A DNA stretch of 64,000 bases from Paenibacillus sp. DMB5 (GTDB lineage: Bacteria; Bacillota; Bacilli; Paenibacillales; Paenibacillaceae): positions 1-64,000 of the forward strand of contig NZ_LRAC01000031.1 in NCBI RefSeq assembly GCF_001517085.1, given 5' to 3'. The notes below the pieces were generated by a model. The model was given only the letters and a program-made list of their open reading frames with translations. It had not been told where the DNA came from and did not search any database. The position numbers were made by a program, and so were the translations under genes. Every line of letters starts with the position of its first letter. The stretch's first letter is position 1. Shown here piece by piece: positions 26,499 through 34,877 of the stretch.

Positions 26499-27296
26499 CT
26501 AATGCACACCCTTTCGTCTCTTACTCCATTCCATCAGCAGCAGCAGACCTGCGGAGAAAGCAGCCAGCACAAGAGCCACCCCGCCCGCAGCCGTTACATT
26601 AAAGTTCTCTACATCCTGGTAGACCAGCGTAGTTGCGGTCTGTGTTTTATTCATAATGTTACCCGATACAACGAGCACGGCGCCAAATTCCCCCAGAGAG
26701 CGGGCCACCGTCAGGATTACGCCATAAATGACCGCCCAGCGGATGGAAGGCCAGGTAACCTTCCAAAAGGTTGTCCAGCCGTATGCCCCGAGCGTCGAAG
26801 CGGCCTCCTCCTGCTGTGAACCGATCTCCTGCAGCACCGGCATTACCTCTCGCACCATCAGCGGGAAGGTCACGAACAGAGTCGCAATGACCATGCCGGG
26901 AAAAGCATAAACGATATTGACCCCGATCTGTTCAAATAGCGCCCCCAGCGCACTGTCCGGACCGAGCAGCAGGACAATCATCAGCCCGCCGATAACCGGC
27001 GATACGGCATACGGCAGATCGACAATGCTGTTCAGCAGACCCTTCAGCCGTTTGCCCAGCCAGTTCGCCCGCACCAGATACAGCGCCAGCATAATGCCGA
27101 ACAGGGTATTCAGCAGTGTAACCACTACTACCACTAACCCGGTCATCATCAGCGCGTGCAGCGCCTCAGGTCTCGACAGCGAGGCCCAGAATCCGCTAAA
27201 CCCGCCCTTGAACGCCTCCGTCGCCATTTTTCCCAGCGGGGCGGCAATCAGCAGGATAAATACGAGATAAGTCAGGATAATCCATAGTTTTCTCAT
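26499..27296 (-). CDS. cysW: Sulfate ABC transporter permease CysW
   Basis: 265 residues, six membrane segments, with the cytoplasmic EAA loop EEAASTLGAYGWTTFWKVTWP that docks to CysA. DLPYAVSPVIGGLMIVLL is typical of the CysW branch. Start overlaps the cysT stop by four bases (ATGA). Confidence 0.94.
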   Translation of the reverse strand: MRKLWIILTYLVFILLIAAPLGKMATEAFKGGFSGFWASLSRPEALHALMMTGLVVVVVTLLNTLFGIMLALYLVRANWLGKRLKGLLNSIVDLPYAVSPVIGGLMIVLLLGPDSALGALFEQIGVNIVYAFPGMVIATLFVTFPLMVREVMPVLQEIGSQQEEAASTLGAYGWTTFWKVTWPSIRWAVIYGVILTVARSLGEFGAVLVVSGNIMNKTQTATTLVYQDVENFNVTAAGGVALVLAAFSAGLLLLMEWSKRRKGVH

Positions 27297-28108
27297 GATC
27301 TTCTCCCCCGCATCTGCAGCAAATTAATCAGCCAGAGGATCAGGAAGGACAGGGTCAGCAGAATGACCGACACCGCCGCAGCACCTACGGGATTATCACT
27401 TTCCACTTCACCGAAAATAAAGACCGAGGACACCAGCGTCCGTCCTGGAATATTGCCGGCTACCAGCACGACTGCACCGAATTCAGCCAGCGCCCGCGAA
27501 AAGGCCAGCATACCGCCGCTGATCATTCCAGGAGCCATTGAGGGCAGAATCACCTGCCGGAATACCCGGCTGCTCCCCGCGCCCATCGTATAAGCGGCTT
27601 CTTCCTCGGATGGGTCAAGCTCCTCCAGCAGCGGCTGTACCGCCCGGATCACGAACGGGAACGTTACGAAGATCATCGCAATGACAATCGCCGGCTGATG
27701 GAACACAATCTCGAAGCCGAGCTTCTCCGCCAGTCCGCCGATCAGACTCCCTGGGCCCAGCAGCAGCAGAATCATCAGGCCTCCGACCGCCGTCGGCAAG
27801 GCAAAAGGCAGATCGACCAGGCTGTTCAGCAGCGCCTTACCGGGGAACCGGTAACGGATCAATACCCAGGCAATCATCGTACCCAGCAGAACATTAATGA
27901 CAGTGGCGATAACCGCCAGCTTCAGTGTTAACAGGACCGATTTCCAGGCAATCGGGTCGCTTACACTTTCGATAAAGGTGCTGAAGCCCAGCGAAAAGGA
28001 ATTGTAATATACGCCGAGTATCGGCAAAACAATCAGCACGACAAAATACAGCAGAATCGTTGTGCGGAATCCCCAGGTCCAGCCCTTGTGTCTAAGCAGC
28101 GAATTCAA
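27293..28108 (-). CDS. cysT: Sulfate ABC transporter permease CysT
   Basis: 271 residues, six membrane segments, EAA loop EEAAYTMGAGSSRVFRQVILP and the DLPFALPTAVGGLMILLLLG segment typical of CysT/CysU. First gene of the sulfate-uptake operon. A sigma-A promoter (28205-28233) precedes it, with a leader of ~95 bases carrying an imperfect ATAATACC...GGAATAAT dyad at about 28165-28193 that might be an operator for a cysteine regulator such as CymR. Confidence 0.94.
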   Translation of the reverse strand: MNSLLRHKGWTWGFRTTILLYFVVLIVLPILGVYYNSFSLGFSTFIESVSDPIAWKSVLLTLKLAVIATVINVLLGTMIAWVLIRYRFPGKALLNSLVDLPFALPTAVGGLMILLLLGPGSLIGGLAEKLGFEIVFHQPAIVIAMIFVTFPFVIRAVQPLLEELDPSEEEAAYTMGAGSSRVFRQVILPSMAPGMISGGMLAFSRALAEFGAVVLVAGNIPGRTLVSSVFIFGEVESDNPVGAAAVSVILLTLSFLILWLINLLQMRGRRS

Positions 28109-28204
28109 ATTAGAAGTCCCCCCACCTCCGGATATCCGGTCGGTATAGTAGCCATTACAGCCAGCATTATTCCTATTAATATACTTGGTATTATAATTAT
28201 CACT

Positions 28205-28233
28205 ACTTTACCAAAGCCGCTTGTGTCCGTCAA
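28205..28233 (-). promoter_or_regulatory. Sigma-A-type promoter for the cysT-cysW-cysA-sbp operon
   Basis: Minus strand TTGACG, 17 bases, TAAAGT, about 97 bases upstream of cysT. Confidence 0.6.
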
Positions 28234-28300
28234 TTACTTTCGTTCATTTTGGGGTAAACTATAGTATATTTTATTTATAGCACAGGGAGGGGATAGCATT

Positions 28301-28702
28301 ATGTTACATACTATCGAGATTTCGACCAGCAAACGGGACGAATTACGTGATATTACCCGTGAAGTTATTTCCTATGTAAAAAAGAGCGGAGTGCAAAGCG
28401 GCATTGCTGTGGTCTACTGCCCGCATACCACTGCAGGAATCGCCATTAACGAAAATGCCGATCCGGATGTGAAGCACGACGTGCTGATGAGGCTGGACGA
28501 GGTGTATCCTTGGGAGCATCCGAAATACCGCCACGGGGAAGGTAATACTGCCTCCCATCTGAAATCGATAACAGCTGGTCCGTCCCAAAGCATCATCATT
28601 CATGAGGGCTCGCTGCTGCTGGGCCGCTGGCAGGGCATTTATTTCTGCGAGTTCGACGGGCCCAGACACCGCCAATATTATGTAAAAATTATTGAGGGAT
28701 AG
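28301..28702 (+). CDS. yjbQ: Secondary thiamine-phosphate synthase enzyme / YjbQ (UPF0047) family protein
   Basis: 133 residues, typical length. Conserved blocks: VYCPHTTAGIAINENADPDV, HGEGNTASHLKSI and a C-terminal FCEFDGPR. Members can complement loss of thiamine-phosphate synthase weakly, which gave the name; the physiological role is uncertain. ATG behind a GGGAGGGG site. Single plus-strand gene divergent from cysT. Confidence 0.93.
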   Translation: MLHTIEISTSKRDELRDITREVISYVKKSGVQSGIAVVYCPHTTAGIAINENADPDVKHDVLMRLDEVYPWEHPKYRHGEGNTASHLKSITAGPSQSIIIHEGSLLLGRWQGIYFCEFDGPRHRQYYVKIIEG

Positions 28703-28729
28703 AAAATTCTGCGGAAACAATTAAAAATA

Positions 28730-28755
28730 CGGCTCCGCCATTTAGGGCGGAGCCG
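28730..28755 (-). terminator. Terminator hairpin between yjbQ and the TetR gene
   Basis: Perfect 10-bp stem CGGCTCCGCC/GGCGGAGCCG. On the minus strand it is followed by TATTTTTAA, so it best fits the tetR-side transcript, about 95 bases after its stop. It probably also ends yjbQ. Confidence 0.75.
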
Positions 28756-28851
28756 CCTCTATATAATATATAGTTTCTATAACACTTTCACTATGCAAAG
28801 TTATACCAATGCACAGCTCTAAAGCGGTAAGCCCCAAAAAAGGATGACAGC

Positions 28852-29433
28852 CTACAAACTGCGGCTAAGTACCTTTATATGGGTAAGAGCCGCCTGTTTA
28901 ACATCATCAAACGATACTTTATCCTGGATATAATAAGAAATAAATCCGTGCGCGGACAAAAACAATGTCAGCGGAACACTCTGCCAATCCTCGGAAACAT
29001 AGCCTTCTTCCTTCATGTGCCGGCGTACAATGCCTGCGAATAACTCAAAACATCGGCCCTGTTCTGCCCGGCAATAAGCCAGAAGCTCTTCGTCACGGAT
29101 CATGAACATGATCTCATACTGATGCGGATGATCCAGTCCAAAACGGATAAATTCCATTACCAGCTGTTCCACCCGGGTCATTCCTGGTTCAGGCGGATTA
29201 TTCATTGCCTCACTGAGCAGACCTGCCACATGATTGAAGTCTTCAACCACAATCGCGTAGAACAGCTCCGCTTTTTCCTTGAAATGATAATAGAGCGAGC
29301 CATGGCTGTACCCCAGATGCTGTCCGATGCTGCGCATTGAAATTGCACGGTATCCTTTGGTGATGAACAGATGCCTGGCCGCCTCCAGAATTCTCTCTCT
29401 CGACAACTCCCGCTCCACTGCTCTTCTTGCCAT
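28852..29433 (-). CDS. TetR/AcrR-family transcriptional regulator
   Basis: 193 residues. N-terminal helix-turn-helix: RERILEAARHLFITKGYRAISMRSIGQHLGYSHGSLYYHFKEKAELFYAIV. The C-terminal ligand domain is not recognisable to a specific effector. It starts three bases after the yigZ stop, so it is second in a yigZ-tetR unit; no transporter or enzyme target is adjacent. Confidence 0.93.
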   Translation of the reverse strand: MARRAVERELSRERILEAARHLFITKGYRAISMRSIGQHLGYSHGSLYYHFKEKAELFYAIVVEDFNHVAGLLSEAMNNPPEPGMTRVEQLVMEFIRFGLDHPHQYEIMFMIRDEELLAYCRAEQGRCFELFAGIVRRHMKEEGYVSEDWQSVPLTLFLSAHGFISYYIQDKVSFDDVKQAALTHIKVLSRSL

Positions 29434-29436
29434 AAT

Positions 29437-30069
29437 CTATTCCCCTTCGCTGAAGTAAAGCCGCCGCCCTTCTGTAACCAGCGCTTGCCCCTGGGTAAGA
29501 TCCGTTATCCATGCTACAAAAGCGTCACCTTCATCATTTCGCGGCAGACACAGCAGCGTCACTGTATCCGTAAAGGAAGTTTCACCTGTTTTGGTGCCTT
29601 TGGCACGCAGCTCATTCTCGACCTTGCCCAGCCACGTATAATCGATCTGTACGAAGACCTCACGCCTCAGCACCCTGGTTATGACTTCTCCAGCCTCAAG
29701 CGCCAGCACAGCGCCGTCAGCATAGGCCCGGATCAGTCCGCCTGCACCCAGCATAATGCCTCCGAAATAACGGGTAACGACGATTGCTACATTTTTAACT
29801 TGTTGGTTGCGGATTACTTCCAAAATCGGTTTCCCGGCCGTTCCACTCGGTTCCCCGTCATCTGACTGTCTTTGAATCTCATCTCTTTCGCCAATCATGT
29901 AAGCAGAGCAGTTATGCGTCGCATTGCGGTGCTGCTTCTTGATGTCCTCGATAAATTGCATAGCCTCTTCTTCATTGTCCACCGGCATGACATGGCCGAT
30001 AAACCGCGACTTACGAATTACGACTTCCCGAGACCCGGGAGAACGCACCGTCCGATATTGTTCAAGCAT
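29437..30069 (-). CDS. yigZ: YigZ/IMPACT-family protein (UPF0029)
   Basis: 210 residues. Family features: KSRFIGHVMPVDNEEEA, the signature HNCSAYMIGE, QRQSDDGEPSGTAGKPILEV and VVTRYFGGIMLGAGGLIRAY. The C-terminal third is the DUF1949 domain. Homologues of the yeast/mammal IMPACT N-domain; the bacterial function is not well established (proposed ribosome or RNA binding). Upstream of the TetR gene. Confidence 0.94.
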   Translation of the reverse strand: MLEQYRTVRSPGSREVVIRKSRFIGHVMPVDNEEEAMQFIEDIKKQHRNATHNCSAYMIGERDEIQRQSDDGEPSGTAGKPILEVIRNQQVKNVAIVVTRYFGGIMLGAGGLIRAYADGAVLALEAGEVITRVLRREVFVQIDYTWLGKVENELRAKGTKTGETSFTDTVTLLCLPRNDEGDAFVAWITDLTQGQALVTEGRRLYFSEGE

Positions 30070-30194
30070 CCTTAATCCAGTCCTTACCTGTATTTATTAA
30101 CTTGATATAGTTTAGGAGCAGCCCCGGTATGGTTAACCTATGGACTGCTCCCAGTTACTACATTTGTATGAAAGATCTGCGGTGTGCTGTAGTT

Positions 30195-31550
30195 CTATTC
30201 AGTAAGTCTGGCTTCCAGCTCGGCTTTTTCTTTTTCGTAGCCCGGTTTGCCCAGCAGTGCGAACATGTTCTTCTTGTATGCTTCCACACCCGGCTGGTCG
30301 AACGGATTAACGCCCAGCAGATATCCGCTGATACCGCAGGCTTTTTCAAAGAAGTAAACCAGATAACCAAAAGTATATGGAGTTTGATCTGGAATGGTCA
30401 CAACCAGGTTCGGCACTTGTCCGTCTGTGTGCGCCAGCAGCGTTCCCTGGAATGCCTTCTTGTTGACAAAATCAACCGTTTCACCGGCCAGGAAGTTCAA
30501 TCCGTCAAGATCGTCAGCATCGCTTTCGAGCGTAATGTGATGACGAACCTGCTCAACCTGGATAACCGTTTCGAAGATGTTGCGGTTACCCTCCTGAATG
30601 AACTGTCCCATGGAGTGAAGATCTGTAGAGAAGTCAACAGAAGAAGGATAGATCCCCTTGTAGTCCTTGCCTTCACTTTCGCCGTACAGCTGTTTCCACC
30701 ATTCGGAGACAAAGTGCAGGGAAGGCTCGTAGTTGACCAGGATTTCTGTCGTTTTGCCTTTGCGGTACAATGCGTTGCGCACTGCAGCATATTGATAGCT
30801 CTGGTTGGTAGCTACATCCGGATTGTTGAACTCATCGGCTGCGGCTGCGGCACCCTGCATCATTTCTTCAATGTCAATGCCTGCTACAGCAATCGGCAGA
30901 AGTCCTACAGGTGTCAGTACGGAATATCGTCCGCCTACATCATCAGGGATGATGAACGACTCGTAGCCTTCTTCAGTAGCCAGCTTCTTGAGTGCGCCCT
31001 TCTCCTTGTCTGTTGTAGCATAGATGCGTTTGCGTGCTTCTTCCTTGCCGTATTTCTTCTCCAGCGCTGCGCGGAAAATGCGGAACGCGATTGCCGGTTC
31101 AGTGGTTGTCCCGGATTTGGAGATCACGTTAACGGAGAAGTCCTTGCCTTCAACCAGGTCAAGCAGGTGCGTGATGTATGTAGAGCTGATGTTATTACCT
31201 GCGAAGTATACTTCCGGAGTCTTGCGCTGATCCTTAGGCAGATTATTGTAGAAGGAGTGAGTAAGTGCTTCAATCGCAGCACGCGCTCCCAGATACGAAC
31301 CGCCGATACCGATAACGATCAGGACATCGGAATCATTCTGGATCTTCTTGGCTGCCTCTTGAATACGGGCGAACTCTTCCTTGTCATATGCGGTCGGGAG
31401 ATCAATCCAGCCCAGGAAATCGGAGCCGGCCCCAGTCTTATTATGCAGTTGCTCATGGGCTAGTTTAATCGGAGCAGCAAAGTAGTCAATTTCATGCTGG
31501 TTAAAGAAGGACAGCGCTTTGCTGTAGTCAAAATTAATCTTCTTGGACAT
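30195..31550 (-). CDS. pgi: Glucose-6-phosphate isomerase
   Basis: Interconverts glucose-6-P and fructose-6-P. 451 residues, the usual Bacillales length. Seen: [18 protein letters not shown] (phosphate loop), [41 protein letters not shown], and the C-terminal catalytic [25 protein letters not shown]. Start ATG has AGGAGG upstream. A 444-codon open frame on the opposite strand is only a shadow of its codon usage. Confidence 0.97.
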   Translation of the reverse strand: MSKKINFDYSKALSFFNQHEIDYFAAPIKLAHEQLHNKTGAGSDFLGWIDLPTAYDKEEFARIQEAAKKIQNDSDVLIVIGIGGSYLGARAAIEALTHSFYNNLPKDQRKTPEVYFAGNNISSTYITHLLDLVEGKDFSVNVISKSGTTTEPAIAFRIFRAALEKKYGKEEARKRIYATTDKEKGALKKLATEEGYESFIIPDDVGGRYSVLTPVGLLPIAVAGIDIEEMMQGAAAAADEFNNPDVATNQSYQYAAVRNALYRKGKTTEILVNYEPSLHFVSEWWKQLYGESEGKDYKGIYPSSVDFSTDLHSMGQFIQEGNRNIFETVIQVEQVRHHITLESDADDLDGLNFLAGETVDFVNKKAFQGTLLAHTDGQVPNLVVTIPDQTPYTFGYLVYFFEKACGISGYLLGVNPFDQPGVEAYKKNMFALLGKPGYEKEKAELEARLTE

Positions 31551-31691
31551 CGGTTATGGTAACCTCCTGTTTATCTCTTTGGATTTGACACCGTTTGTTA
31601 CAACTTTATAATCTAGGATACTTTAATTTGCCTTGACTGGCAAGGTCTTAGGGCACAGCGCCGGCTTTTGGAATATGTTTTCGGGAATTAC

Positions 31692-31706
31692 ATGAAAGCG
31701 TTTGCT
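31692..31706 (+). promoter_or_regulatory. CcpA-type catabolite-responsive element (cre)
   Basis: ATGAAAGCGTTTGCT matches every fixed position of WTGNAANCGNWNNCW. It lies 83 bases before the dehydrogenase start at 31789 and 141 bases before the divergent pgi start, so either gene may be controlled. A weak TGGAAC-17-TAGAAT promoter overlaps the region downstream toward 31789. Confidence 0.65.
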
Positions 31707-31788
31707 GATACAGCATGCTCTGCTAACACGGTGGAACAACCCCATATGCCGTGATAGAATGTAGAAAAAAAGTGAAGGCGGAGATGGA

Positions 31789-32694
31789 ATGAAACAGATC
31801 GGCTTTATCGGACTCGGAACCATGGGGGCTCCCATGGCGGAAAATCTGCTCAAAGGCGGATATCAGGTTACGGTGTACAACCGTACTGCGGCAAAATGCA
31901 AGCCACTGGAGCAAGCAGGCGCTGCTGTTGCAGCTACCCCTCAAGCCGCAGCACAGGACAAGGATGTTATTATTACCATGATCAGCAATGACGATTCGAT
32001 CCGTGAGGTTTTTTACGGAGAGAACGGCATTCTGGCCGTGCTCAAGCCGGGGGCGGTAATCATCGACTCCAGCACTATTTCTCCGGGACTGGTCAAAGAA
32101 GTCGCGGCAGCCGTGGAAGAACGCGGCGGCAGCTTCCTTGATGCCCCTGTAACCGGCAGTAAGCCTGCTGCGATCGAGGGTACGCTTGTATTCATGGTCG
32201 GCGGCGACGCCAGCGTTATTGAAGCACACCGTGACCTGTTTGATACGATGGGCCGCCTGCTGCTGCATATGGGTGAGAACGGCAGCGGCGCAGTGGCCAA
32301 GCTGGCCCACAATACCATGGTCGGCATTCATAACGTTGCCCTTGCCGAAGGCTTCTCCATCGCCGTGAAAAACGGCGTTCCGGCAGACAAGTTCCTGGAA
32401 CTGGTCCAGAACGGCTCCGCAGGCAGCAAACAGGCTGAGCTGAAAGGCCGTAAAATTATTGAGAATGACTTCAGCAACCAGTTCTCACTGGCGCTTATGC
32501 TGAAGGATCTCAAGCTCGCATCGGCACTCAGCGATGCCACAGGTGTACCTGCACCCATGCTCGGACTGGCAAAGAGCATGTTCCAGGCCGGATACACACA
32601 AGGCTACGGTGACGAGGATCTGTCCGCAGTAGTCAAAACCTATGAGGACTGGATTGGCCGGAAGATCGGTTCAGACACGGCAAACCAGGAGTAA
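31789..32694 (+). CDS. NAD(P)-dependent beta-hydroxyacid dehydrogenase (2-hydroxy-3-oxopropionate reductase / 3-hydroxyisobutyrate dehydrogenase family)
   Basis: 301 residues. Rossmann motif GFIGLGTMGAPMAENLL at the N-terminus, substrate loop FLDAPVTGSKPAAIEGTLVFMVGG, and the catalytic Lys in GSGAVAKLAHNTMVG. Tartronate semialdehyde reductase, 3-hydroxyisobutyrate dehydrogenase and succinic semialdehyde reductase are all possible. The upstream cre site suggests carbon-source control. Single gene ended by a strong terminator. Confidence 0.92.
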   Translation: MKQIGFIGLGTMGAPMAENLLKGGYQVTVYNRTAAKCKPLEQAGAAVAATPQAAAQDKDVIITMISNDDSIREVFYGENGILAVLKPGAVIIDSSTISPGLVKEVAAAVEERGGSFLDAPVTGSKPAAIEGTLVFMVGGDASVIEAHRDLFDTMGRLLLHMGENGSGAVAKLAHNTMVGIHNVALAEGFSIAVKNGVPADKFLELVQNGSAGSKQAELKGRKIIENDFSNQFSLALMLKDLKLASALSDATGVPAPMLGLAKSMFQAGYTQGYGDEDLSAVVKTYEDWIGRKIGSDTANQE

Positions 32695-32716
32695 CTTTGG
32701 TACAGTTCAATTAAAG

Positions 32717-32761
32717 AAGGTGTTCCACAGCCCGCATTGCGGCAGTTGGAACACCTTTTTT
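32717..32761 (+). terminator. Rho-independent terminator after the dehydrogenase
   Basis: AAGGTGTTCCA pairs with TGGAACACCTT; T run follows. It also faces the converging M14 peptidase gene. Confidence 0.92.
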
Positions 32762-32794
32762 GTAGGGATAACTGGCTCCGGTAAATGGATTGCC

Positions 32795-34321
32795 TTACAC
32801 TTCCGGGGCGCTCACTGGCTCCGCGGTGATTTGCCCTGAGCCTTCACCTTCAGTTGCCGCTCCCTGTCCTTCGTCCTCAACGGGCCACCGCAGCTCTGCC
32901 GTACGGCCGTCAATCCACCAGCTTCCTGCCGGGGTTAAAGCCTGCAGCCAGTTGCCCCATCGGCCGGTCACCTGAACTGTCTGAGGCTCCAGCATAATTA
33001 CCTTAGGAGCATAGGTGTCCGGATATTTGTACGCCGGTACACTCTGATTCAGTACAGCTGCCGCTTCAATCTCCTCGACCATTGTCAGCTTTCCAGGGGA
33101 GGGGTGAATCCAGCCGGTGCCTTCACCTGCCTGCACCTGATACCAGTCCCCTTTTTTGGCGGTTACATGCAGCATTTGCGGCTGAATGCTGATACCGCCG
33201 GTCACCACCCCTATCTTTGGATACATCTCTGTTCCGGCTAATACACTCATGGACTGCTGAAGATACTGGACCTTTTGCTTGTTCAGCCATAAGGAATGAG
33301 ACTGCAGCCCGGAGTAGAGACCAACTGCCCGGTTATCGTTCCAGACGCTAGCAAACTGGCTTAACGGAACATTGCTCTCCCCGGCATATTTGGCGATTTC
33401 AACTGTAAATCCGGGACGGCCAAACTCCTGGATGAACCAATCCTTGTATCCTCCACCCGAAGGATTCTTCTCCGGGGCCACCAGAGCATATCCGGTCATC
33501 CGGCTAAGTGCACGGGCCATTGCCTGATCGCGGGCTACATTAGCGCTAAGGGTATTAAAATGCCAAAAAATAATTTCACCTGAGCTATGATAGGAGATTG
33601 TTACCTCCGGATCAATACGGCGGGTGAAGTCCATCATCAGCTGGACTTCCGGTGCCTGGCCGGGTCTTTGCCCCTTATAATTCTGATACCACGGGAAGGC
33701 GCCCGCATTCTTAATAGTACTCCAGTTCGCCGGATACTGGCGGTTAAGATCGATTCCCTGCATATTCGCCTTCCAGCGGCTAAAGTTTGTACTGTTGCCG
33801 TTATAACGCTGCAGCGTCTTGGCCAGCTCTGCCGGCAGTCCTGCGGTGCCCTGCTGGGACAAGGTAACCCCATCGGGATTGACCATCGGAACGATCCAGA
33901 TGCTTACCTCGTCCAGCAGCCGGCGGACATTGTAACCAGCGATAGTTGTATTATTCACGTAGGCCCCGGCATAAGTGTCGATCATTTTCATCAGCACCGT
34001 GCTTGTCATCCACTCTCTGGCGTGATGGGAACCGTTCAGAGACAGCACGGCTTCCCCTCTGCCCAGCTTTACAGCCCATAGCTGCCGTCCGTATGGACTT
34101 TGTCCCAGCGACTCCATAGATACCAGATCCGGATACGCTTTCACCAAACGTTCAATATCTCTTTGCATAATAGTGTAAGAATAGATCTGGTTGGGATTCA
34201 CAACAGCCGCCGATGCAGATGCCTCTGCCGGTTTTATTGATAGTAACAGGACCAGCAGCATACAACTCCACAAGCCCAGCCAAACCTTATGTACCCGCCT
34301 GTACTTCCGCGAACCTTTCAT
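32795..34321 (-). CDS. Secreted M14-family zinc carboxypeptidase with C-terminal SH3-like repeats
   Basis: About 508 residues. Signal peptide (MKGSRKYRRVHKVWLGLWSC then a Leu-rich core, likely cleaved near AEASA). Peptidase M14 domain with zinc motif NGSHHAREWM (HxxE), a distal His in ISYHSSGE, RQYPANW, and the catalytic Glu in GFTVEIAKY. After ~residue 350 come two SH3-like stretches (VTAKKGDWYQVQAGEGTGWI; VQVTGRWGNWLQAL) that may bind the wall. Probably a gamma-D-glutamyl-diamino acid peptidase acting on peptidoglycan. Start at 34321 gives proper spacing to AGGAGG; the ATG at 34393 does not. Confidence 0.88.
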   Translation of the reverse strand: MKGSRKYRRVHKVWLGLWSCMLLVLLLSIKPAEASASAAVVNPNQIYSYTIMQRDIERLVKAYPDLVSMESLGQSPYGRQLWAVKLGRGEAVLSLNGSHHAREWMTSTVLMKMIDTYAGAYVNNTTIAGYNVRRLLDEVSIWIVPMVNPDGVTLSQQGTAGLPAELAKTLQRYNGNSTNFSRWKANMQGIDLNRQYPANWSTIKNAGAFPWYQNYKGQRPGQAPEVQLMMDFTRRIDPEVTISYHSSGEIIFWHFNTLSANVARDQAMARALSRMTGYALVAPEKNPSGGGYKDWFIQEFGRPGFTVEIAKYAGESNVPLSQFASVWNDNRAVGLYSGLQSHSLWLNKQKVQYLQQSMSVLAGTEMYPKIGVVTGGISIQPQMLHVTAKKGDWYQVQAGEGTGWIHPSPGKLTMVEEIEAAAVLNQSVPAYKYPDTYAPKVIMLEPQTVQVTGRWGNWLQALTPAGSWWIDGRTAELRWPVEDEGQGAATEGEGSGQITAEPVSAPEV

Positions 34322-34470
34322 CTTCATGCCTCCTACTAATCTATGTACTCTAGCAGCTAGTGGAAGTATAAGAGAATGTCCGTATATCGTCAATATTCAA
34401 CATTTTTCTGCGAAATCTAATACTGCTGCCAAGTCAGGTATAAGGCAGTACACAATCGCGAATCGGCAGA

Positions 34471-34508
34471 CAAATAAAAGAAGCCCTGCAATTAAGCAGA
34501 GCTTCTTT
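34471..34508 (-). terminator. Rho-independent terminator after ppnP
   Basis: Minus strand AAAGAAGCTCTGC pairs with GCAGGGCTTCTTT, followed by TATTTG. It lies 18 bases after the ppnP stop. Confidence 0.85.
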
Positions 34509-34525
34509 CTGTAGAACAGATGAAA

Positions 34526-34843
34526 TTACAGGTTCGGGTAAGAACAGCAATAATCAGTTAAAGCGAATACTTCCAGCGCAAACTTGGAGTTGCCGGGAAC
34601 GTGGAACGTTTCAGCACCCTTGATTTCTTTCCAGACGTCAGTACCGGGAAGCAGAACCTTCAGATCGCCGGACAGGATCTCCATGGTTTCCGGACCTTCC
34701 GTACCGAATTCATACACACCCGGCAGCATGATGCCGAGCGTTACCTTCGTGCCATTCTCCAGAATGACGGTACGGCTGGTTACTTTTCCATCGTAATAGA
34801 TATTGGCTGCTTTGTGAACTGTTGCGTTGGTAAACTGACTCAT
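34526..34843 (-). CDS. ppnP: Pyrimidine/purine nucleoside phosphorylase (DUF1255, YaiE type)
   Basis: 105 residues, a single cupin-like beta barrel. Seen: NATVHKAANIYYDGKVTSRTV, VTLGIMLPGVYEFGTEGPETMEILSG, and FHVPGNSKFALEVF. PpnP cleaves nucleosides with phosphate to base and ribose-1-P. Located 34 bases after tkt on the same strand, a fit with pentose-phosphate handling. Confidence 0.93.
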   Translation of the reverse strand: MSQFTNATVHKAANIYYDGKVTSRTVILENGTKVTLGIMLPGVYEFGTEGPETMEILSGDLKVLLPGTDVWKEIKGAETFHVPGNSKFALEVFALTDYCCSYPNL

Positions 34844-34877
34844 GCGCTTATTCTCCCCTTTATGTTTATTCCGTCTA

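Noticed and set aside
30129..31463. 444-codon open frame opposite pgi
   Set aside because: Same cause; pgi on the minus strand shows all catalytic motifs.
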